A DNA stretch of 64,000 nt, taken from assembly GCA_963814985.1 (NCBI GenBank), contig CAWFFV010000053.1, positions 62,001 through 126,000 of the forward strand, written 5' to 3'. Every line of letters starts with the position of its first letter. Position 1 is the first letter of the stretch. Below the pieces are notes generated by a model, which saw only the letters and a list, made by a program, of their open reading frames with translations, searched no databases and was not told the origin of the DNA. A program made the translations under genes and the position numbers. This DNA comes from CAWFFV01 sp963814985. GTDB lineage: Bacteria > Chloroflexota > Ktedonobacteria > Ktedonobacterales > Ktedonobacteraceae. Shown here in pieces: positions 55,462 through 64,000 of the stretch.

Positions 55462-56895
55462 TTAGTTTGCAGCAGCCGTCGGTGTCACTGCTGGTGCAGC
55501 GGGTGCTGTCGGTGTTACTGCTGGGGCTGCGGTTGCTGTCGGTGCCGCTGCTGCGGCCGTTGGCGTCGCTGCTGGTGCAGCGGGTGCTACTGGAGCTGCC
55601 GCAGGTGCAATTACGGCAGCAGTTGTTACACCGTTACCGTCTGCTGTCAGGGTCACTGGATTTTGAACATTCAGCAAGCCGACACAGTTCAGACCACCCG
55701 CACCAAGGGTCGCTTGAAGACGCGTTGCCAGGAAGGTGAATAGCGAGTTCGCGACGGCGGGCATCGGTGACGCTGCATTCATGGTCATGGTTTTATCCAG
55801 ATTTAGGCGAGGGAGGGCAATATTGAGCAGGTTTGTGCAGTATGTGGTGGTACTTGCATCATTGAGCGTGTTTGCAGGCGTCTGGTCAACACCTCTGCGA
55901 TATGCATTGACCTTTGCCAGACTGAGGTTATTGTTGACAAGCACCATCTCGTCGCCAGCAGGAACCAGAGCAACTGGTGCCGCCTGGAATTGTCTGGCCT
56001 GTAACTCGTCTAGTACCAATGCAGGTGTTGGGGCTCCATTGTTCGCCAGATCTGGTGCTGTCCAGGGCTTGCAACCTACGGCAGGATCAAGGATTTTGGA
56101 GACCAGAGCATTATCACTTGGATTGCCTAATGTGGTCGCTGCCGGAAAGTTCGCTTGATTAGCAGCAGTCAATTGAGCCGTCTGAGTACCATTCGTGATG
56201 TATTGCGTTTGTACGTTATCACTCTGGTCCATATCAACCACCGCAAAATCACGTACGCTTGGGCAGGGCTGTCCATCGAGCGCTGTTCCAAGTGGTGGCA
56301 CAACCAGAGTTCCCGCAGCAATCAGCTGATTGGCCTTGGCGAAGAATGCTTTGGCGTTACAATAGGCAAACTGTCCAAAGACCGTGCCTTTGGCACCATT
56401 AACACAGTTACCCTGGTCCGCGCCATTGCCCTTGAGAGTGAGTAACGTACCATTGAAGCCAAAATGTAGCGCCACAATGGCATGTGCAGGCAAAGTTGGC
56501 GCGGTCGGTACGACCAGTGGTTTGGTGCCTGCATCAATTACCAGCGGATTGTAGACAGAGATAGCGCCCGTAGCAGGATCAATGATGGACGCCTGTACAA
56601 AAGCACTCTGGTTAACATTCGCCTCATTACACGGTCCTGCGGCTGGATCGGTGGCGCTCAGTTGATAGGGCGTTGCCAGCCCCTTGGCCGTTAAGGGATG
56701 ATTTGGCACCTTCAGGTTACAGTTGGGATTGAGTACCGCAGCTGCATGCGATTTACCCCCAACCTGCTGTACAACGAACACGCCAGCACCTATTATTAGC
56801 AAGAGCGTGATACCGGCACCGATAAGCATGAGTGGTGAGAAGCGTCGGCGCTTCTCGACGGAATTGATCGAAGTACGTCGCGGTTTCGTAAGCAT
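55462..56895 (-). CDS. Membrane-anchored secreted protein with Ala/Pro/Thr-rich tail, unknown function
   Basis: 477 residues: a short cytoplasmic start, one helix (about 20-45, PLMLIGAGITLLLIIGAGVFVVQQV) and a large external domain (50-400) with regularly spaced cysteines. The last about 70 residues are a run of A, P, T and V (APAAPAVTPTAAA units) and are encoded by GC-rich repeats. Strings such as AFAKANQLIAAGTLVVPPLG suggest a globular fold. I recognise no family. Two GGTTAAG dyads lie in its upstream region. Confidence 0.65.
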   Translation of the reverse strand: MLTKPRRTSINSVEKRRRFSPLMLIGAGITLLLIIGAGVFVVQQVGGKSHAAAVLNPNCNLKVPNHPLTAKGLATPYQLSATDPAAGPCNEANVNQSAFVQASIIDPATGAISVYNPLVIDAGTKPLVVPTAPTLPAHAIVALHFGFNGTLLTLKGNGADQGNCVNGAKGTVFGQFAYCNAKAFFAKANQLIAAGTLVVPPLGTALDGQPCPSVRDFAVVDMDQSDNVQTQYITNGTQTAQLTAANQANFPAATTLGNPSDNALVSKILDPAVGCKPWTAPDLANNGAPTPALVLDELQARQFQAAPVALVPAGDEMVLVNNNLSLAKVNAYRRGVDQTPANTLNDASTTTYCTNLLNIALPRLNLDKTMTMNAASPMPAVANSLFTFLATRLQATLGAGGLNCVGLLNVQNPVTLTADGNGVTTAAVIAPAAAPVAPAAPAATPTAAAAAPTATAAPAVTPTAPAAPAVTPTAAAN

Positions 56896-57032
56896 CTTTT
56901 TCCTATTCCTACTTCAATTTCTTGCCAAACGCATTCTGCATTCCTACAGAATAGATCTGGACATCTGCTCATGGACACAGCCGGTTGAACGCACCTTCAA
57001 CCCACTGCCTCGATCCATACATGGCATGTTCT

Positions 57033-57050
57033 GGTTAAGAAACCTTAACC
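57033..57050. promoter_or_regulatory. GGTTAAG dyad, copy 1
   Basis: GGTTAAG-AAAC-CTTAACC is an inverted repeat of 7 bp around four bases. It lies about 140 bases upstream of the minus-strand gene's start (56895). The identical 16-base word TTAAGAAACCTTAACC recurs 108 bases away. It looks like a dimer operator; the protein is unknown. Confidence 0.5.
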
Positions 57051-57139
57051 ACTGTCGTGGCTTTCTTATGCAAATATTATCATACTTAAATGCATACATC
57101 GCGTAATTCAGATACGCTATATAAGAAAGTACTAATTCA

Positions 57140-57157
57140 GATTAAGAAACCTTAACC
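57140..57157. promoter_or_regulatory. GGTTAAG dyad, copy 2
   Basis: GATTAAGAAACCTTAACC repeats the first copy with one change in the outer arm. It lies about 190 bases upstream of the plus-strand gene at 57344. The two sites are spaced like a pair of operators serving the divergent genes. Confidence 0.5.
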
Positions 57158-57343
57158 ACAAAGATTCCTATTATAAGATAAAATTCCTATTCCTGTGGAT
57201 TTTTGTAAAAAATAGACGATGGCATACGACACAATCTGACATATGCCAGCGATACGCAAAATATCCCTCCTCTTCACGTGATAGTATAATATCATTGCTA
57301 CCGTACCCCATGAGTGAGCATCAGCCCATATACGAGGTGAGTT

Positions 57344-58175
57344 AATGAACGTCGCATCTATTTACAATGAGATCCATGCAGCACTACAGCGTGGCGAACG
57401 AGTCGCAGTAGCCACCGTCGTCAAAACCATCGGAGCAGCCCCCTGCGGAGTCGGGGAGCAAGATGCTTATCCATGCCGATGCCACAACGGATGGCAGTTT
57501 TGCCGGACCAAAGACTAATGGCAAAGTCATACAAGAAGCGCTTCTGGCGATCCACCATCGACATCCCTATATCACGCATATCCACCTGGATGCTGATCAG
57601 GGTGAGGCCGTTGGGAGTTGTGGAGCAACCCTGGAAGTCTTTTTTGAATTTTACAGCCTGAACCACGGCTTATCATCGCTGGCGCTGGCTATGTGGCTCA
57701 AGCCCTGGCACGTCTGGCAGCCCATCTCGACTTTCGTATTGTGGTGGTCGATGATCGCCGCGAACTGGCTGATCCACACGCCTTCAGCGACAAGGTACAA
57801 CTCACCTTCGGGGATATTCCACAGATGATCCGTGAACTGAAACCAGACGAGTCAAGCTGGATTGTGATCGTGACGCGTGGTCACCACCTGGATCAGCATG
57901 TCCTACGAACCGCCTTAGAGACCAGAGCAGCATATATTGGGATGATTGGCAGCCCCAACAAGGTTAAACACATCTTCAAAGATCTGCTCACTGCGGGCAT
58001 AGCTCGTGAACGCCTGACCCAGGTCCATGCCCCCATCGGCCTGGATCTGGGCGCACAAACCCCCGATGAGATTGCACTCAGTATTGCCGCCGAGATGGTA
58101 ATGCTACGCAGAAAAGCAACTGGCGCATCACTTAAAACAACGCACCAGCTTCTGGAACAAGAAATACCCACATAA
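57344..58175 (+). pseudogene. XdhC/CoxI-family protein, frameshifted at least twice
   Basis: The ATG at 57344 opens MNVASIYNEIHAALQRGERVAVATVVKTIGAAP, a standard XdhC start. Near 57450 an extra base shifts the frame to GSKMLIHADATTDGSFAG; the middle includes LDADQGEAVGSCGATLEVF. Near 57665 another shift is needed to read LIIAGAGYVAQALARLA (Rossmann domain), then VVVDDRRELA, and IGSPNK to the end at 58175. Rebuilt, it is about 277 residues. Such proteins insert sulfurated molybdenum cofactor into xanthine dehydrogenase-type enzymes, but no such enzyme is in the window. Confidence 0.75.
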
Positions 58176-58235
58176 CACACTCCCATCATACACTGGAAAA
58201 ACTTTACCACCCCTTATCTTGCTTCAACTCCACTG

Positions 58236-58276
58236 CTCCCCACCTGCGGTGGCGAGGAGACCTGAATAGTTACTCT
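58236..58276. repeat. Interspersed palindrome family, left-end fragment
   Basis: CCCCACCTGCGGTGGCGAGG followed by AGACCTGAATAGTTAC. It is the left end facing its own complement without a core, like the compact copies. It stands between the XdhC-like gene and the convergent transporter. Confidence 0.7.
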
Positions 58277-58363
58277 TGATTGAAGGTGAAATAGAGTGGA
58301 TCGCAACAAGACCTAAAAAGAAGAGGGAAAAGATCCCTCTCCTTCAGCCTTGTGATATCTGTC

Positions 58364-59890
58364 TTATTTCTTCACGCCTTTGATATAACGTACTGTCACT
58401 GTACCCAGCACACAATAGGCAATCGCCATCGCAAAAAGCAACTGGAAGCCAAGCACTGTATGACCGCTACGCGTAAATGAATTGATCAATGGTCCGCCGA
58501 GTACAGGTGCAATCACCTGAGGAAGTGAAAGCGAGATGTTCCAGACGCCCATATCTCGCGCATAATTCCGATGTGAGGGCAAGACATCAGCAACCAGAGC
58601 CCAATCGACGCTGACATAGGCACCATAGCCAAGGCCAAAGATTGCGCCCGCTGCTAAGACGATCGGCAATGAGTGCGTGACAATAAAAATGAAACCTACA
58701 AGGGCCATCAGACCACCAGAGATGTACACCATACGTTTGCGCCCAAAGTGGTCAGAGAGCCAACCCACAGCAAACGCACTCAGCAGACTCGTCAGTGAAA
58801 GGATAATGACAAAATTGGTCGTTTGTTGCTCTGGATGAGCTACTCCAACCACATCCTTCATATAAAATTGCAGGAACGTTTGAATTGTATAGATGCCGAG
58901 CATCATCAACAGGCGTGTCGCAAAGACCCAGGCAAAATCAGGATCACGGCGAGGCCTGAAGTCAAACATTCGTAACAAGCCAACTGTTGCCACCACTTCC
59001 AGAATCATCTGTTGCACTTCGCCGCTGATCTCGATACCAGCAATGTGCAATCCGTTCCACAATGCCATAGCTCCCCATGCCACACCTACCGCAACGATTG
59101 TCCAGGCCGTAGTCAATATAAAGGAGCGTGAGAGCAATGGGCGACGGGCTACCAATGATGGCTCTTCGACAGCTTGTTCTCCCTCCAGTGCCGCGAGTTG
59201 GGCTGACGTACCCGTGCGTTCACGTACGGATATAATTGTAATGAGCATAAGTGCGACCATCACGGCCATAATGATCCCATAGGTAAGCCATAACCCCTGC
59301 TGATAGAGTGAGAACGGTTTGGTGGCATCGATAAACATACCAGCGACAACCACACCGGCAATGCTACCAGCAGTCAAAAGAAGACCCATGACGCCAGAGA
59401 CCAGACCGCGCTGCTCAGCAGGAACAATATCCGGCAGTAAGGCATGGAAAGGAGCCTGGGCAGCATTATTAGAAAACTGCACAATCACCATAGCAATGGC
59501 CAGAGAAGGAATATCACGCGCCGTTGCCATCCAGAATAGGCCAGCGATATTCACCAGTGTCCCGATTACAATATAAGGACGGCGACGACCCCAGGCGGCC
59601 AGTTTTCCCTTTGTCCGGTCACTCAGCAGACCAAAGAGAGGATTAGAAAAAAGTGCCACAAATGCACCAGGAACAAGCACAATAGCCAGCGCTTCCCCTT
59701 TGTATGACTCACCCACAAGCTTGAGTACCTGACTGGGAAGAATGATAATGGTAAGGGCGGACCAGTGGAAATTAAGTGCAAACCAAAAAATGCTGATTGC
59801 CAGAATTTGTGTCCAGCGGAGCCTGGGAAGGTTGATTACCGCATGATGGGTAGGAAGCGTAGTGTCGTCCTCATGCCCTAAAGTAGCCAT
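58364..59890 (-). CDS. MFS transporter (SLC45/GPH-like)
   Basis: 508 residues with 12 helices and a central cytoplasmic loop (about 225-265). The signature loop between helices 2 and 3, FGLLSDRTKGKLAAWGRRRP, and WLSDHFGRKRMV in the second half are those of the GPH/SLC45 sugar transporters. The ATG at 59890 (MATLGHEDD) has GGAAC upstream; the frame extends to 59935. Substrate unknown. Intact. Confidence 0.87.
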   Translation of the reverse strand: MATLGHEDDTTLPTHHAVINLPRLRWTQILAISIFWFALNFHWSALTIIILPSQVLKLVGESYKGEALAIVLVPGAFVALFSNPLFGLLSDRTKGKLAAWGRRRPYIVIGTLVNIAGLFWMATARDIPSLAIAMVIVQFSNNAAQAPFHALLPDIVPAEQRGLVSGVMGLLLTAGSIAGVVVAGMFIDATKPFSLYQQGLWLTYGIIMAVMVALMLITIISVRERTGTSAQLAALEGEQAVEEPSLVARRPLLSRSFILTTAWTIVAVGVAWGAMALWNGLHIAGIEISGEVQQMILEVVATVGLLRMFDFRPRRDPDFAWVFATRLLMMLGIYTIQTFLQFYMKDVVGVAHPEQQTTNFVIILSLTSLLSAFAVGWLSDHFGRKRMVYISGGLMALVGFIFIVTHSLPIVLAAGAIFGLGYGAYVSVDWALVADVLPSHRNYARDMGVWNISLSLPQVIAPVLGGPLINSFTRSGHTVLGFQLLFAMAIAYCVLGTVTVRYIKGVKK

Positions 59891-59986
59891 TTTGTCAGGT
59901 TCCTTTCTGATATATTGTATATCATCATACCGCACATTACACTAAGGGCGTGTGCTGTTCTGATAGGGCTATAGAAAGGATACCTT

Positions 59987-60956
59987 ATGTTTACATCTCG
60001 TACCAGTATCATTTGCACCAGTTTTATTTTCTTTTGCTGCTTTCTACTTGTAGCATGCACTTCTTCATCTACACCCAAAACAGGTACTACACTGGTATCC
60101 ACCAAAACAAGCATTACACCAGCACCCACTAAGACAGGCGCTACACCAGCACCCACCGCAGACCCAACAATGGCTACTCCCCAAAGTTATACGCCTCATG
60201 TCCTCTTACGAGGTGCAATCAGACCTGACGACCTGGCCTTTGATTCCAGGGGACGACTGCTGTTCACCGACTCCTATCATGGGACCGTTAACCGACTGAA
60301 TGCTGATGGTTCGGTCACAGTATTGCTCCGCAGAGTGGGAGAACCAGAAGGCATCGCCGTTTTACCAGATGGGACAATAATTATTGCCGAGCAAATCACT
60401 AACAGTATTCTTTCCCTTGCCCCAAATGCAACATCTACCACGGTATTGCGTACCTTGCCAGGAACACCAAGTAAAGCACATTGTAAAGATGGCGTTGATG
60501 GTGTTGCCTATGATCCCACGACTAACACACTCATTGTCCCGGACAGTCCCATTGGCAATGTTTACCGTATGACCCTGGACGGCAAAAATCTGACCCTCCT
60601 GGCATCAGGTATTGTACGACCCGTTGGAGCATTTATTGATGCAACAGGAAATATCTTTGTGGCCGACGAGTGTGGTGGAGCGGTCTTGCGTATCACTCCC
60701 GCAAGCCAGACAACACGTTATGGTGGCTTTGATATGCCCGATGATGTGGTTATCGACCCACAAGGGAATTTGCTGGTCATTGATCTGGCCATACCGATTT
60801 CATGCATTGATCCGCATGAATTTCACGACAGGGGTTCATGAAACGCTGGCAAGCCGGGGATACATTGAGCCGCAAGGGCTGGTCATCGATAAACAGGGAA
60901 ACGTTTTTGTGTCCGACGATTTCGCGAATATTATCATAGAGTACACGCCTGCATGA
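59987..60956 (+). CDS. NHL/SMP-30-like beta-propeller lipoprotein (frameshifted near 60790)
   Basis: Signal peptide and lipobox ending LLVACTSSS (Cys near residue 25). A Thr/Pro-rich linker with repeats (TPAPTKTGATPAPT) leads to a beta-propeller with recurrent blades: PDDLAFDSRGRLLFTDS, PEGIAVLPDGTIIIAEQ, GVAYDPTTNTLIVPDS, GAFIDATGNIFVADEC, DVVIDPQGNLLVIDL. After that the first frame ends at 60841, while RFHALIRMNFTTGVHETLASR and the last blade PQGLVIDKQGNVFVSDDF lie in another frame ending at 60956. One indel near 60790 is implied. It is a surface protein; ligand or activity unknown. Confidence 0.75.
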
Positions 60957-60975
60957 GCGGATCTTTTGTCTTAGC

Positions 60976-61040
60976 AAAAGGATAAGTTGTTTTGTGTGGG
61001 TGGCCAATCCTGCCACTCACACAAAACAGCTTATCCTTTT
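60976..61040. terminator. Hairpin between convergent genes
   Basis: 29-base arms (60976-61004 and 61012-61040) with two G-T-type mismatches, AAAAG at the left edge and CTTTT at the right edge. The core word GTTTTGTGTGGGTGGC matches the palindrome-family cores. It ends the lipoprotein gene and the membrane gene on the other strand. Confidence 0.75.
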
Positions 61041-61606
61041 GAAGTTTTTCTGAAGAGGATCGCTATTGCTCTGGAAATGATCAATGTTGCAACGAAGGTA
61101 ACAACAAGCATCACAGCCCATCCGAGCAATACTATCTGCATAATACCGTCTTCGCGCTTCTCAACTTCTCGCATGGATCTGCCGACAAGTACAAAACCGG
61201 AGTTTGGCCCTTTAAATTGGGTCACAACAACAGCACTGCGTACACCGGCTTGTGGCTGCCAGGTAAATCTATCCTCGCCATTTTGCCTCACATAGTCAAA
61301 AACGCCAGAAGGGATTGTTGGAGTTTGACCATCTAATTGGGCTGATGAGTTCGTAGGTTTTCCGGTCGTATCAAAGATTATTATATAGGTAGCTAAACTT
61401 TTGGCAATGTCAACTTTCTCCGGAGGTATGGCATCTTGAACGGACTGTCCATCCGCAAGCTTAGTTGCGATATCTTCGGCCATCTGGATCTGTGGATCAT
61501 TAGCAGTTTGCCTGATATCCTGCTGGACCGCTGTATAGATCAGTCCGGATAATCCAGTTGCAACAACGGCAATGAGAAGCCAGTATTTTAATATTGCTTT
61601 CAGCAC
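61031..61606 (-). CDS. Membrane protein with an extracytoplasmic sensor-like domain
   Basis: 191 residues from the GTG at 61606, which has AAGGAGG seven bases upstream; the frame extends to 61648. Helix 1 (about 7-25), an external domain of about 110 residues (DIATKLADGQSVQDAIPP, YIIIFDTTGKPTNSS, FVLVGRSMREVEKRE), helix 2 (about 150-180) and a short basic end. This is the layout of the input half of a sensor kinase or chemoreceptor, but no signalling domain follows. It may be a stand-alone sensor-like protein or a truncated one. Confidence 0.65.
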   Translation of the reverse strand: MLKAILKYWLLIAVVATGLSGLIYTAVQQDIRQTANDPQIQMAEDIATKLADGQSVQDAIPPEKVDIAKSLATYIIIFDTTGKPTNSSAQLDGQTPTIPSGVFDYVRQNGEDRFTWQPQAGVRSAVVVTQFKGPNSGFVLVGRSMREVEKREDGIMQIVLLGWAVMLVVTFVATLIISRAIAILFRKTSKG

Positions 61607-61765
61607 GTTTATATCCTCCTTGCAACATTCTTCACGAAGTCTTTCCAAACGTCTATTCTCTAGAGTAGGCGATATCTTCCCTTTACGCCATGTTCTGAGT
61701 GCTCTCCATGAAGTGCCTGTGTGCTCTGGAGTAGTTTCGTCTGGTCCCTCATAACCTGGCTCTAC

Positions 61766-62662
61766 TCAACGAAAGTCGCTCACGTGGTCGGTTGCCCATT
61801 CGCGGAAGGGGCGCGCTGGTACTCCGGTGATCTCTTCCATCGTGGGTGAGACCCGCTCCGGTTCGGTCGCCATCTTGGCCCAGGTGTCGAGCATGCCATC
61901 CACCATCCGACGAGGAAGAGTGTTCGCCGGGAGAAGACGCGCAACGAATGAGGGGAGACCCCAGGAGGTGAGCAACTGCTGTCGTGCAGCCTTTGGCGCG
62001 ATCTCGTCGTAGTGCAGCGGGCGACCGATCACTTCACCAATGATGTGTACCTGCTCGATCTGAGTCAGCGATTGGGGACCCGTCAGGACATACTTCGCCC
62101 CGACATGCCCGTCCTCGGTGAGTGCACGGACAGCGACAGCCGCGATGTCTCGCTCGTGGATTAGCGACCTGGCCGCCGCTCCGTAGGGCCAGTGCACGAC
62201 CCCATCGGTGCGGATCTGCGGTGCCCACAGAAGGGTGTTGGTCGCAAACCCGCTCGGTCGCAGCATGGTCCACTCCAGCCCGGACTGCTCGATCAAGTGC
62301 TCGATGTCGGCGTGGAACGCGCTGATCGGGTCACTCTGCCGTTCGAGGTCATCGCTGACACTCATTGAGGAGAGGTACACGATCCGGCGCGCGTGTTTGC
62401 TGACCGCATCCAGGACTGCTGGTGCTGCCCTGGCTGTGGGGAACGGCCACATCAGGAAGACGGCCTCGCCCCCGATCAGGCTGGCATTCAGGGTGTCCGG
62501 GTCGGACAGGTCGCCGCGTACAACCTCAACTCCGCTCGGCAGAGAAACCTGGTCAGGGTTGCGGACCAATGCACGGACAGCGGCGGACGTTTGCAGCAGT
62601 TGGGACACGACGTGTCGACCGACATGACCGGTTGCCCCGGTCACCAGAATCACGCGTTGCAT
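61766..62662 (-). CDS. NmrA-like NAD(P)-binding protein
   Basis: A 298-residue Rossmann-fold protein of the atypical SDR/NmrA group. VILVTGATGHVGRHVVSQLL at residues 4-23 binds the dinucleotide; VVRGDLSDP, VYLSSMSVS, and LRPSGFATN follow as in the family. Its coding is visibly richer in G and C (GACCGG, GCCGCC, CGGTGC words) than its neighbours, and similar proteins are common in Actinobacteria. This suggests recent transfer. No clear partner is next to it. Confidence 0.85.
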   Translation of the reverse strand: MQRVILVTGATGHVGRHVVSQLLQTSAAVRALVRNPDQVSLPSGVEVVRGDLSDPDTLNASLIGGEAVFLMWPFPTARAAPAVLDAVSKHARRIVYLSSMSVSDDLERQSDPISAFHADIEHLIEQSGLEWTMLRPSGFATNTLLWAPQIRTDGVVHWPYGAAARSLIHERDIAAVAVRALTEDGHVGAKYVLTGPQSLTQIEQVHIIGEVIGRPLHYDEIAPKAARQQLLTSWGLPSFVARLLPANTLPRRMVDGMLDTWAKMATEPERVSPTMEEITGVPARPFREWATDHVSDFR

Positions 62663-63265
62663 ACTCGTCCTCCTGCGGTGACACCTGCGACGTGGTTCTT
62701 CCTGGGTTGAGAGGCCTCAGGAAAGGTTTGTTCTCCTGTAATCATCTCATGCTATCCTTTCTCATGGCTTTCATTCCTCCGTTCTCAACCGAGAAGTATC
62801 CTTCGGGAACGTTGAGCTGGTTCTTGCGGAACGTCGCGCACATATCCTTGCGCTCCCAGCGGGCGGCGCGCGGCGCGAGAGAGGGGAGAAGCGTTTGGCC
62901 TCCCGAAAAGACGGATGGCTCTCTGGATGAGTATAGCGTGTGAGAAGAGAACTGGCGCTGTCCGAAAGGTCAGTCCTGTACCTGTACGAATGGCGACCTC
63001 GCTCTGGAGAACGATTTATTTTTTTAGCTTCCCTTAGTCCTCATGTTTCACGCGACGAGGTGCGTGCCCTGGCAATGTGGATGACATGGAAGTGTGCCGT
63101 TGTAGACATTCCTTTCACGCAATCTACCAAAAAGCAGAGGGACAACATACCAACTTGAGAATGGGAGCATATTTGCTGGCAGCAGCCTGTGTCGCCGAAG
63201 CAACAGAGGTTCGCTGCGTCTATCCCTGAAAAAAACAAACAACAACAGGGGTGCAATCCCCCATG
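62663..63265. other. Mixed-composition stretch, no recognised gene
   Basis: The first 270 bases share the GC-rich composition of the NmrA-like gene and may be its transferred flank, including a possible broken reading frame (around 62.75-62.93 kb, LAERRAHILALPAGGAR). A 72-codon frame at 62940-63158 has no recognised features. The rest is ordinary. I call nothing here with confidence. Confidence 0.35.
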
Positions 63266-64000
63266 TTATTGCGCCCCTGTGGCAGGCTCAACATCCAGGA
63301 TCTTCAACCATATCTCCTGCTTGCTCTCATCGTCCGATGCCTCAAGCTTGAAGATCACATTGACGTGCGTTACTCCCTTGAGTGCCTGCCCTTGCCCTGC
63401 ACCACGTATGAACGTCCCAACCTGTCGAACATCCTCACCACTAGATTCCAGGCGCAAGCGTAAATTTTGCTTGTTGATACCACTCGACCACTTCTCGATC
63501 AGGCGCAAACCCTCCATCTTAAAGATAGGTTCCGGGTTGTCTGCCCCAAATGGACTCAATACGCGCATCGTTGTATACAGACTATAGTTAAGACGCTTCA
63601 GGCGAGTAAAGATCAGATCAACCATATGAGATGGATTCTCTGTACTTTCTGGTTCGGTCATCACACCTGCCTGATCTGGGAGTATGGTACCATCAACTCC
63701 TGCCGGTACTATTGCTCCACCATTCTCATGCCATGCCAGCAGATGATTGTGCAGTTCCTCTATTCGTTCACTACGAATAGTAAACCCCGCAGCCTGGGTA
63801 TGACCTCCATAGCGTTCCAGGCGATCTGCAAAACCTCGCAATGCCGCGATCAGATCAAAACTATTTTGACTACGAGCCGAGCCACGACTCAGTTGTGTCT
63901 CTTTATCATTGCTCAAGACCAGAACAGGTTTGTGAATTTCTTCAGCCAGCTTGCCTGCCACTAATCCAATAATACCTTCATGCCAGTTATCGCCATTCAC
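63266..64000 (-). CDS. recJ: Single-stranded-DNA-specific exonuclease RecJ, C-terminal part
   Basis: The frame is open to the window edge, so the N-terminal DHH domain and start are outside. GDNWHEGIIGLVAGKLAEE and LSRGSARSQNSFDLIAALR, then DRLERYGGHTQAAGFTI (DHHA1, with the Gly-Gly-His motif), are followed by an OB-fold end (GVTHVNVIFKLEASDDESK). RecJ degrades 5' single strands in recombination and mismatch repair. About 244 residues are seen. Confidence 0.93.
   Translation of the reverse strand: MNGDNWHEGIIGLVAGKLAEEIHKPVLVLSNDKETQLSRGSARSQNSFDLIAALRGFADRLERYGGHTQAAGFTIRSERIEELHNHLLAWHENGGAIVPAGVDGTILPDQAGVMTEPESTENPSHMVDLIFTRLKRLNYSLYTTMRVLSPFGADNPEPIFKMEGLRLIEKWSSGINKQNLRLRLESSGEDVRQVGTFIRGAGQGQALKGVTHVNVIFKLEASDDESKQEIWLKILDVEPATGAQ

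Noticed and set aside
644..61040. CRISPR array as an explanation of the repeats
   Set aside because: The copies are scattered between genes, have no regular spacers, and no cas gene is present.
63043..63060. TGTTTCACGCGACG as a possible parS site
   Set aside because: Only half of the parS palindrome matches; the second half (GTGAAACA) is absent, and it lies far from parAB.

Overview
The window looks like a draft-quality chromosomal segment of a Chloroflexota bacterium, most probably class Ktedonobacteria. This rests on my recollection of family resemblances, roughly even GC content, many LuxR/NarL-type two-component proteins and several lineage-specific membrane proteins; no database search was possible. 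It is mostly ordinary chromosome with accessory patches, and I found no transposase, integrase, rRNA, tRNA or CRISPR array.

Layout. 0-5 kb: the end of peptide deformylase, a small zinc-ribbon protein, and a nucleoside/sugar-type ABC importer (ATPase and two permeases) on the minus strand. 5-7 kb: a GAF sensor kinase and its NarL-type regulator. 7.3-11.4 kb: a predicted membrane electron-transfer operon (FAD oxidoreductase with a repeated tail, 2[4Fe-4S] ferredoxin, cytochrome b-like protein). 11.5-17.7 kb: PcrA/UvrD helicase, a PHP phosphoesterase, a decayed FMN reductase and a duplicated-flank patch. 18-24.3 kb: a kinase fused directly to a LuxR domain, a GT39-like membrane glycosyltransferase, a Ser/Thr kinase with FHA region split by an in-frame stop, and a response regulator. 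24.5-34.8 kb: HD hydrolase, DinB, ParA/ParB, FmdB, YchF, M20 peptidase, SbcD-like nuclease and a GalU-like uridylyltransferase. 35-41 kb: membrane and secreted proteins, an F420-type reductase fragment, and a HipA-like kinase paired with DUF3037. 41-49.4 kb: trehalose synthesis (OtsB, OtsA), HisC, enolase and an alpha/beta hydrolase. 49.5-55.4 kb: accessory patch with a Rad52/DdrA-like protein, a decayed AT-rich gene ending in a zinc ribbon and PD-(D/E)XK nuclease motif, a secreted lipase, and PadR and DUF1963 remnants. 55.4-64 kb: a secreted low-complexity protein, a broken XdhC-like gene, an MFS transporter, an NHL-type lipoprotein, a GC-rich NmrA-like gene and the 3' part of recJ.

Two things run through the whole window. 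First, intergenic spaces, mostly at gene ends, carry an interspersed palindrome family. Its ends are conserved (around a CCACCTGCGGTGG motif and a GCGCCTNNGGCGCTGAGGAATCA motif), and each copy has a long, near-perfect inverted-repeat core whose sequence differs between copies while both arms change together. Second, about fifteen otherwise good genes, including ychF, parB and hisC, carry single frameshifts or a single CAR-to-TAR stop. That points to consensus errors in the assembly, to widespread decay, or to both.
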